Shown here: in pieces, positions 58,112 through 64,000 of the stretch | Layout: the number at the start of each line of letters is the position of its first letter | Numbering within the stretch: the first letter of the stretch is position 1 | Assembly (NCBI GenBank): GCA_026418275.1 | Contig: JAOABQ010000072.1 | Coordinates: forward strand, 102,496-166,495 | Direction of reading: 5' to 3' | DNA: 64,000 bases | From: Clostridia bacterium | Lineage (GTDB): Bacteria > Bacillota > Clostridia > Acetivibrionales > DSM-2933 | Notes under the pieces: model-generated | Seen by the model: only the letters and a program-made list of their open reading frames with translations | Database searches by the model: none | Told to the model about the DNA's origin: nothing | Made by a program: the position numbers and the translations under genes

Positions 58112-58300
58112 ATGAGGGATAAGATAAAAAACCGGATTGAAGAATTAAAGAACGAATATAAATTAGGTCAGGAAAGACTGACGGAATTAGAACGGCAGAT
58201 AAGCGGAATCCGTGAAACCATGCTGAGGATCAGCGGGGCCATTCAGGTATTGGAGGAAATGGATGCAAGTGAAGAAAAGGAAGAAAATACGGATTCATAA
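58112..58300 (+). CDS. Small coiled-coil protein
   Basis: A 62-residue, highly charged single coiled coil (NRIEELKNEYKLGQERLTEL, then MLRISGAIQVLEEM) with an acidic tail. AAAGGGAGAG precedes the ATG. It lies between the fibre and the DUF4157 protein. Small helical proteins at this position may be cargo adaptors or chaperones, but this is inference. Confidence 0.65.
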   Translation: MRDKIKNRIEELKNEYKLGQERLTELERQISGIRETMLRISGAIQVLEEMDASEEKEENTDS

Positions 58301-58345
58301 GCATTCGAGGAGTATGATATAACAAATTCTGTCGGAGAAGGGATT

Positions 58346-61300
58346 ATGGGAAACGAAAAAACGGAATTGGTGAAGGCACCCCTAAAACCGCAAAATGAAA
58401 GGACTACCCATGTACATATGAAGTCCGGTGAAACAGGGCTTAAGGAGTCTATACTAACACTTCAGCAGTCTATGGGCAACCGTGCTGTTTTAAGTATACT
58501 TCAGGCGAAGATGAGGGTAAACCGTGGGCAGGACCCCTATGAACAGGAAGCAGACCGGATAGCCGGGGAAGTCATTAAGATGAAGACTTGTGATTTTATG
58601 GATCAGGAGACAGCACTATCCGGGCAAAAAATGAATCCGGAAAGCGGAATGCACCAAGAAACCTTACATCGGAAACCGCTGCAAAACGCAGAATTAACCC
58701 AGGCATTTAACGGTACTGCCGACGAAATGACAGAAGCAGCGCCTTCTGTAGAAGGCCATATCGGAAGGCTTCTACAGAATGGGGGAATGCCTATATCCCC
58801 AAAGGATCGGACGTTTTTTGAATCCCGTATGGGTATGGACTTGAGCAATGTTCGCATACATTTAGGACAGAATGCGGATGCATGTACCGGTTCGTTAGAT
58901 GCCAGGGCGTTTACCATTGGATCTCATATCGTATTTGCAAATGGGGAATATACCCCCGATACGACCTCGGGCAAAATACTTATTGCCCATGAACTGACCC
59001 ATGTCATGCAGCAGTCGAAGGGATACGGAAAATCCGGCTCTCCTGTTTCAAACGGGGGAGTTATCCAAAGGTGGAGTCCCTTTGCTGAAGTTCCAGCCAA
59101 CCTAACAACGGTGGAGGATAAAGCAGCATGGATACAAAAGGCCATGGTTGAAAATAAAAGCGGTACAAGTCATGCCATTTTAAAAGTTTTCAAGTCCTCT
59201 TCAACCATGTTTGAGTTTTTCGCGCTCCAGGAGCTTCTGGATATGGAGAAGATCATCGACTTTATGTCGGTAAATGATGCGGCCATGCTGGGAACCATCG
59301 GGCCGGTTTTTGCCGGCGGTGAAAAACTCAATAAAAAGAGGGCCCAGTATATTATAAGTGCAGTTCATATGTATGGCCCTGACCTCGGTCAGGTTTTCAT
59401 TCTTTATATCTTTAATACCATGTACCCGGATGATATGAAAGCAGTGTTAAAAATACTTGCTTCCGAAAAGAAAATGAAGCAAACCATACTGGGAATGAAA
59501 TATGTGGTCAAGGTTATTGAAGATCAGGGGGTAAAGGTAAGTGATTATCCGGACCGGGAATGGGAAGGAAACGATGTTTTAAAAGGCTTGAAGAGATTTG
59601 CCGAAGATGGTTTGAACAGCAGTCCGGGTGCCAGAAATGCCAATTTTGCAGTATATCAAAATGACTATGAGATGCTGGATGAAGGATACAGGAAGATGGC
59701 GGATCATGTGTTTATGGGAGCGACATTGGGACAGTTAAGTACGCCTGGAGGAGCTGCTTTTGCGGTTTTTGACAATGTATCCTTCGGGATTTCTTCGGGA
59801 GTCATTGGTCTTGGAGCATCTTTATACAGCGGAACAAAGAACCTGGCCCAAGGTGAGGTGGAGCAAGCTGTTTACGAACTCACAGGTCCTGCCCTTGTTG
59901 TTCTTTCCATTGTAGGTCCTAAGATTTTCGGGAAGGGAAAGGATATCAAGGGGCCTAAGGGAGTGGGAGAATTTGTGATGCAGGAGTATACAGGACCTCT
60001 TGCAAAGGATGCAGCACGGCTTAATGCACTTTTGGAGCTCAACCCGAATATAAAACTAAATCCTGCTATATTGCTGTCCTACCTAAAACCTGAATGGGCG
60101 GAGGCAGCTGCCAAATACATAAAGAAAGATCCTCAAGCGATGATGCTTATTTATAAAGAGGGTATTCCAGCAGTAGAAGCCCTCTATAAGGCAAAAGGGA
60201 ATCTCGCTAAGGCCGCGGAAATACTTCCCGGGATCAAGATGGAAGCAATACGGTTTATCATAAACCAGTTGATTGATGATATTCTTACCAATGGCCCGGT
60301 TACGGCCAAACCCTCCCCCGGGAGTGTAAGCTTGGCATCCGACCTATTTGAGGCCGGAGCAGGTACCATGTCCCAATTAGAAGTCATCGTAAGACAGGCC
60401 ATATCCGATGTCCGGGATCTTCTGACGGCGCGTAACAATGAGCCTTTAAGCCGTGACAATGTTGCAAATATGTGCGGCTATTCGCGGGATGTTTCCATCG
60501 CTTCTATCGGAAGTCTATTGAGGAATAGTGCGCAGGAGGTTGTTATTTTAAGATATCAGGCCCGTGATGTTTTCAATGCAAAGGTGAATCACGCATTCAG
60601 TGTCATACTCTTCCCAGGTAAAGGCGGGTTTATTGTAGATGCGACCTTTGCCCAGTTTATGCATCCCAAAAGGATGGGTAAAGTTGATGTTGGCGATGTA
60701 TTAAGGTCGGACCTTAAGGGGATGGAGTTTGCCAGCAAACTGATTCAGGATGGATTTATTCCCTTAACAGAGGAAAATGCGGCTATGTATGCAAAAGGAT
60801 TAGGGGTTCCGGAAGCGGAGTGTATGGGAAAAGGAGCACGGCTTCTTTCGGGGGAAGGCGCAATGCTGACCGAAGTGATTGGAAGAGGCAGAGGGCCTGC
60901 GACAAACATTATTGGAATGAATATTGATGACTTAAACTATGTGGTTAAGTCACTGGAACTCCAAATTGAGAAACTGACAGCCAATGGGGACCCTAAAGTA
61001 CTGCTTCCGTCTATTCAGCAGCTTCTAACACGTGTTTTGAATACTTCTATCGATAATATGCTGCAGGAAGGCCCGCCGTCAAATCGGCCTTCTCCCGGAG
61101 GTGTGGGTACGTCTGTAAACGCATTTAAAAAAGGGGCAAGCGCAGCAGGAGATCTTGAAACGGTTATCGGAAGTGCTGTAGAGGATTTTCGTGATTTCCG
61201 GCTTGCGGAAGCGGGAGAAGCACTAAGATGGGATATTGTTCAGAATCAGTGTGGGCTGGCACGGGATATGACTACCGCTTCTTTAGGAAGTCTTCTTAGA

Positions 61301-61882
61301 AACAGTGCGGAACCGATTATCATATACCGTTTTCAGGCAATAGAGGTTTTTGGAACAGATGTGAATCATGCCTTTAGTGTTGTTATTGTACCCGGAAAAG
61401 CCCAGTTTATTATAGATGCGACCTTCGCTCAATTCATGCGTCCCCTGCGATTGGGTGAGATGGATGTAGCGGATGGCTTAAGGAATGATGCTGCAGCCAT
61501 GAGAGTGGCAAACGCATTAATCCGGGACGGAATGGTTCCTTTAACCGAGGAAACCGCATCCATTTATGCAAGGCTTTTGGGGACCTCGGAAACGAAAAGT
61601 CTTGCAAACGGAAAGAGGCTTTTTACAGGAGAAAAGGCTAAGTATAAGGAAGCGATCGGACAGGGAAAAGGGCCTGTTGTGAGTGAGCCAAATCAAAAAA
61701 TAGATATTGTGGACCTCAGTGAAACACTATCGGATCTGAGAGGGCTTATAAGGACACTCAAGGAAAGGGGAGACCCCTATAAGAAATTGCCATCGATGGA
61801 AAACCTGCTTTCCAGGATTGAGAAACTCATTATCCGCATGGGCCGGGATGGAAATCCCAACGGAGGCAACGGCGGACAATAA
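58346..61882 (+). CDS. DUF4157 eCIS cargo protein with duplicated Cys-His-Asp domain
   Basis: A protein of 1178 residues. Residues ~35-60 (LQQSMGNRAVLSILQAK) and 130-225 contain the eCIS-associated DUF4157 core (GMDLSNVRIHLGQNADACTG; IAHELTHVMQQSKG, with HELTH at 215-219, a metalloprotease-like HExxH). A helical middle and a Gly/Ala-rich hydrophobic segment (about 450-535) follow. Residues ~640-890 and ~898-1145 are two copies of one domain, 259 residues apart. Each has a Cys (C710/C969), NHAFSV His (H749/H1008) and DATFAQFM Asp (D765/D1024) at identical spacing, which fits a papain-like or deamidase triad. It is probably the injected toxin. The C-terminus is Gly/Asn-rich. Confidence 0.82.
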   Translation: MGNEKTELVKAPLKPQNERTTHVHMKSGETGLKESILTLQQSMGNRAVLSILQAKMRVNRGQDPYEQEADRIAGEVIKMKTCDFMDQETALSGQKMNPESGMHQETLHRKPLQNAELTQAFNGTADEMTEAAPSVEGHIGRLLQNGGMPISPKDRTFFESRMGMDLSNVRIHLGQNADACTGSLDARAFTIGSHIVFANGEYTPDTTSGKILIAHELTHVMQQSKGYGKSGSPVSNGGVIQRWSPFAEVPANLTTVEDKAAWIQKAMVENKSGTSHAILKVFKSSSTMFEFFALQELLDMEKIIDFMSVNDAAMLGTIGPVFAGGEKLNKKRAQYIISAVHMYGPDLGQVFILYIFNTMYPDDMKAVLKILASEKKMKQTILGMKYVVKVIEDQGVKVSDYPDREWEGNDVLKGLKRFAEDGLNSSPGARNANFAVYQNDYEMLDEGYRKMADHVFMGATLGQLSTPGGAAFAVFDNVSFGISSGVIGLGASLYSGTKNLAQGEVEQAVYELTGPALVVLSIVGPKIFGKGKDIKGPKGVGEFVMQEYTGPLAKDAARLNALLELNPNIKLNPAILLSYLKPEWAEAAAKYIKKDPQAMMLIYKEGIPAVEALYKAKGNLAKAAEILPGIKMEAIRFIINQLIDDILTNGPVTAKPSPGSVSLASDLFEAGAGTMSQLEVIVRQAISDVRDLLTARNNEPLSRDNVANMCGYSRDVSIASIGSLLRNSAQEVVILRYQARDVFNAKVNHAFSVILFPGKGGFIVDATFAQFMHPKRMGKVDVGDVLRSDLKGMEFASKLIQDGFIPLTEENAAMYAKGLGVPEAECMGKGARLLSGEGAMLTEVIGRGRGPATNIIGMNIDDLNYVVKSLELQIEKLTANGDPKVLLPSIQQLLTRVLNTSIDNMLQEGPPSNRPSPGGVGTSVNAFKKGASAAGDLETVIGSAVEDFRDFRLAEAGEALRWDIVQNQCGLARDMTTASLGSLLRNSAEPIIIYRFQAIEVFGTDVNHAFSVVIVPGKAQFIIDATFAQFMRPLRLGEMDVADGLRNDAAAMRVANALIRDGMVPLTEETASIYARLLGTSETKSLANGKRLFTGEKAKYKEAIGQGKGPVVSEPNQKIDIVDLSETLSDLRGLIRTLKERGDPYKKLPSMENLLSRIEKLIIRMGRDGNPNGGNGGQ

Positions 61883-61939
61883 CAGGAGATTGTTTCGATA
61901 GAATCAATTCATAAAAAGATGATTGAGGGGGGACATGAT

Positions 61940-62380
61940 ATGGATTTGGAAAAATTGCAAGACCGGGCGGCAATCTATTTTGACGATGGGTATAATTGTA
62001 CTCAGTCGGTATTTAAAGCTTTTAAGGATCAGTGTGAAGAACTTAAGGATATCGATGAAGCATTCTTGGCCGGATTTGGGGCGGGTTTTGCCGGAAGGGG
62101 AAAGGTTTGCGGTGCGGTTTCGGCTGCAACAGCCATTGTTTCACTATTTAAGATCAGTAAGGAAAATCCCAAAAACCGTAAGGAGCTGTATGTCTTATTG
62201 AGAGAATTTTATAAAGGGTTTGAAGATACATACGGAAGCCTTGGGTGCTATGAGATTACAGGGGCAGATTTTACAACGCCTGAAGGATATGCACTCTATT
62301 TAAATGAAAAGCATGAAAAAGTTTGTAAGGCACTGGTTAAGAATGTTGTAAAGGAGGTTTACAAGATCATCAAGGCGTAA
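61940..62380 (+). CDS. C_GCAxxG_C_C family protein
   Basis: A 146-residue protein starting at the ATG after GAGGGGGGA. It has the conserved cysteines in GYNCTQSVFKAF, FAGRGKVCGAVSAA, GSLGCYEI and KHEKVCKALV. Its VCGAVSAA departs from the GCAxxG of the family name. The family is linked to redox proteins in anaerobes, and its function is unknown. It follows the cargo gene by 57 bp with no terminator, so it may be read through from the eCIS operon. Confidence 0.85.
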   Translation: MDLEKLQDRAAIYFDDGYNCTQSVFKAFKDQCEELKDIDEAFLAGFGAGFAGRGKVCGAVSAATAIVSLFKISKENPKNRKELYVLLREFYKGFEDTYGSLGCYEITGADFTTPEGYALYLNEKHEKVCKALVKNVVKEVYKIIKA

Positions 62381-62588
62381 AACCATTAGAAAAAGTATGC
62401 TTTGAATGATTAATGTATTGAGACAGGTTGATTAGGGTTACAAGGACTATGATGCGTAAAGCTTAATTTAGGAAATCAATTTTTATATGTTCACAAAATG
62501 TTCAAAAATTTTTCACCTTTCAAACACGAAATGGACACATACTATGGATAGAATAAAAATATCAAATCATGAAAGGAGAAAAATCAAA

Positions 62589-63494
62589 ATGCATAAAAAG
62601 AAAATGTTTATTGTTTTAGCCCTTGTTACCGCACTTGCGGTGCCTGCCTCAGTTTTTGCCGCTACATCCGATACTTCTGCGAGCAAAGCAATCCGGGGAT
62701 TCTTCGGATTGGACAAATCAAAACTAACTGACAAACAAAAAGGGGATGTAACAGAGTATTCGAAGAAAATGGCCGATCTTCAGAAAGAGTTCATCAATAA
62801 GATGGTTGCCAATGGGTCAATGACCAAGGAACAAGGGGAGGCAGCAATCAAGAAAATCGATGAAATGGCAAAGAACGGTGAGGTTCCAGGGTTAACAAAC
62901 GGCCATGGAATGAGAAAAGGCGGCTTCGACGGTCGCAAAATGGGTGCAGAATTCGTTTTGAAAGGAATTGATATATCAAAGCTAACTGATAAACAGAAAG
63001 CTGATTTAACAGAATTCTCAAACAAGATGGCTGTTTTGCATAAGGAAAATGTTAATAAATTGGTGGCAGAAGGTATCATAACCAAGGAACAAGGTGATAA
63101 CGCCATCAAAAGGATCAATGAAATGCTTGCAAACAGCGGGAAAACCGGTTTTATATGTAGTATTGGAATGGGGAAAGGCGGTTTTGGATTCTTCGGATTA
63201 CACGGAGTGGACTTGTCAAAGCTAACTGACAAGCAGAAGACAACATTAACCGAGCTCACAAAAAAGGTGACCGACCTCCAGAAGGAATTTATCAATAAGA
63301 TGGTTGCCAATGGAACCATGACCAAGGAACAAGGGGATGCTGCACTCAAGAAGTTAGATCAAATGGGCAAGCTTCAAAATGTAAAAGGCAGCTTCAAAGG
63401 AATGAAAAAGGTAAAAGGTCATTTTGGTGGTTTTGAAGGTAAGGGCAAAGTGAATAAAATTACACCAACCCCGACTCCCGCACCGGTTCAATAA
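62589..63494 (+). CDS. Secreted protein with three DUF2680 repeats
   Basis: A 301-residue protein starting at the ATG after AAAGGAG. Residues 1-25 are a signal peptide (KKKMFIVLALVTALAVPASV ending FA-A). Three units of about 85 residues follow, each starting SKLTDKQK (near 44, 130 and 210) and containing KEFINKMVANGSMTKEQGEA or a close variant. DUF2680 units are helical hairpins of unknown function in secreted Firmicute proteins. The C-terminus is Lys/Gly-rich and ends in TPTPTPAP. Units 1 and 3 are more alike than either is to unit 2. Confidence 0.88.
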   Translation: MHKKKMFIVLALVTALAVPASVFAATSDTSASKAIRGFFGLDKSKLTDKQKGDVTEYSKKMADLQKEFINKMVANGSMTKEQGEAAIKKIDEMAKNGEVPGLTNGHGMRKGGFDGRKMGAEFVLKGIDISKLTDKQKADLTEFSNKMAVLHKENVNKLVAEGIITKEQGDNAIKRINEMLANSGKTGFICSIGMGKGGFGFFGLHGVDLSKLTDKQKTTLTELTKKVTDLQKEFINKMVANGTMTKEQGDAALKKLDQMGKLQNVKGSFKGMKKVKGHFGGFEGKGKVNKITPTPTPAPVQ

Positions 63495-63534
63495 ATCATT
63501 GGTTTTGAAATTTAAAATTAGTACAAAATACATG

Positions 63535-63574
63535 AAAAACTCTTTTCTAAAAATGGAAGGAGTTTTTCTTTTTT
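63535..63574 (+). terminator. Rho-independent terminator
   Basis: AAAAACTCTTT pairs with the arm ending GGAGTTTTT (one wobble), followed by CTTTTTT. It lies 40 bp after the DUF2680 gene. The rest up to 63983 is A/T-rich with no clear gene. Confidence 0.75.
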
Positions 63575-63983
63575 GAGCTTGCATTGGCTCAGGCAATAAT
63601 CCATAAACACAAATTCCAATAAACTTAAACTCTTCATAATTATTTTTTAATAGAATTAAAATGAAACCTTCCGAAAGGTTCTGTTTAAGGAATAGGGAGT
63701 ATTCTAAGAATATATATTATATATATGGACAGAAATTATGAAATGATAAGAAATTAAACTTACATAAAGTGGATATTCATTTTTGTAGCAAATTATGCTA
63801 AAATAAGTTCTGTTGGAACGATGAAAAATGGTTTTAAGAACTGGAAACAAATCGTATAGAAAGTCAGTAACATTGCATTAAATTTATAGGAAAACATTTA
63901 CGGTAGAAAAATAAAACTCCTTTGGCTAAGATTAGGTTTGTGTCCCGACCGATACAATCCCAAAATTAGTAAAGGAGCTAACT

Positions 63984-64000
63984 ATGAGATATTATATCAG
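63984..64000 (+). CDS. Start of a gene cut by the window edge
   Basis: AAAGGAG seven bases before an ATG and five codons (MRYYI) are visible. A real start is likely, but the product cannot be named. Confidence 0.4.

Noticed and set aside
38889..61882. Interpretation as a myovirus-type prophage or R-type bacteriocin
   Set aside because: DUF4255, the AAA+ ATPase, DUF6760 and DUF4157 are eCIS markers, and no capsid, packaging, integrase or lysis gene is present in or beside the locus.

Overview
The window is low-GC DNA from a Gram-positive anaerobe. Strong Shine-Dalgarno sequences, frequent TTG/GTG starts, a flavodoxin/ferredoxin protein, a C_GCAxxG-type protein, a DUF2680 protein, DUF1848 and CBO0543-like families and a tyrosine-rich coat-like protein all suggest a spore-forming member of the Clostridia. 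The genus cannot be fixed from the sequence alone.

Layout. Positions 1-9.8 kb look like ordinary chromosome: the 3' end of an acetylornithine aminotransferase gene, pfkA, a moxR-DUF58-transglutaminase operon, a thioredoxin-fold protein and a GGDEF/HD-GYP c-di-GMP protein. From 9.8 to 17.9 kb come a DUF1848 protein, several small zinc-ribbon or membrane proteins, a decayed zinc-ribbon gene, a tyrosine-rich protein, a minus-strand pair (response regulator-PP2C phosphatase and sensor kinase), a DUF503 protein and tRNA-Ala(GGC). From 18.2 to 27.4 kb lies an accessory zone with many broken genes: a TetR regulator beside a 41-bp perfect palindrome, a frameshifted rifampin-phosphotransferase-like gene, DUF2200, a DUF5946-like gene behind a MerR-type promoter, an AraC-GyrI regulator, a cupin and several small frameshifted genes. 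From 27.5 to 38.6 kb are a UvrA-like ATPase, DUF421, an EFR1-type flavodoxin/ferredoxin protein behind an operator-bearing promoter, small membrane proteins, a HelD-like helicase and a solitary starch-binding-like protein.

The main feature is a 23-kb plus-strand operon (38.9-61.9 kb) encoding a contractile injection system of the extracellular (eCIS/PVC/Afp) type. It sits behind a clear sigma-A promoter (TTGACA, 17 bp, TACAAT). In order it holds: AAA+ ATPase, DUF4255 cap protein, sheath, inner tube, a small assembly protein, a DUF6760 protein without a normal start codon, an unrecognised 457-residue protein, LysM tube/baseplate protein, gpD-like hub, gpV-like spike, PAAR tip, gp25, two baseplate J-like proteins, a gpI-like tail protein, a fibre with tandem repeats, a small coiled coil, and an 1178-residue DUF4157 protein. 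No capsid, terminase, portal, integrase, holin or lysin genes accompany it, so it is not a prophage. The DUF4157 protein is the likely cargo. It carries HELTH, a glycine-rich hydrophobic segment and a duplicated domain in which Cys, His and Asp recur at identical spacing (C710/H749/D765 and C969/H1008/D1024). This suggests a tandem papain-like protease or deamidase effector.

A second notable feature is a roughly 95-bp palindromic repeat at three intergenic sites (11.25, 36.26 and 37.80 kb). Two copies are almost identical and inverted relative to each other, and the third is diverged. It looks like a miniature mobile or structured element. The window ends with a C_GCAxxG protein, a secreted triple-DUF2680 protein and the first codons of another gene.
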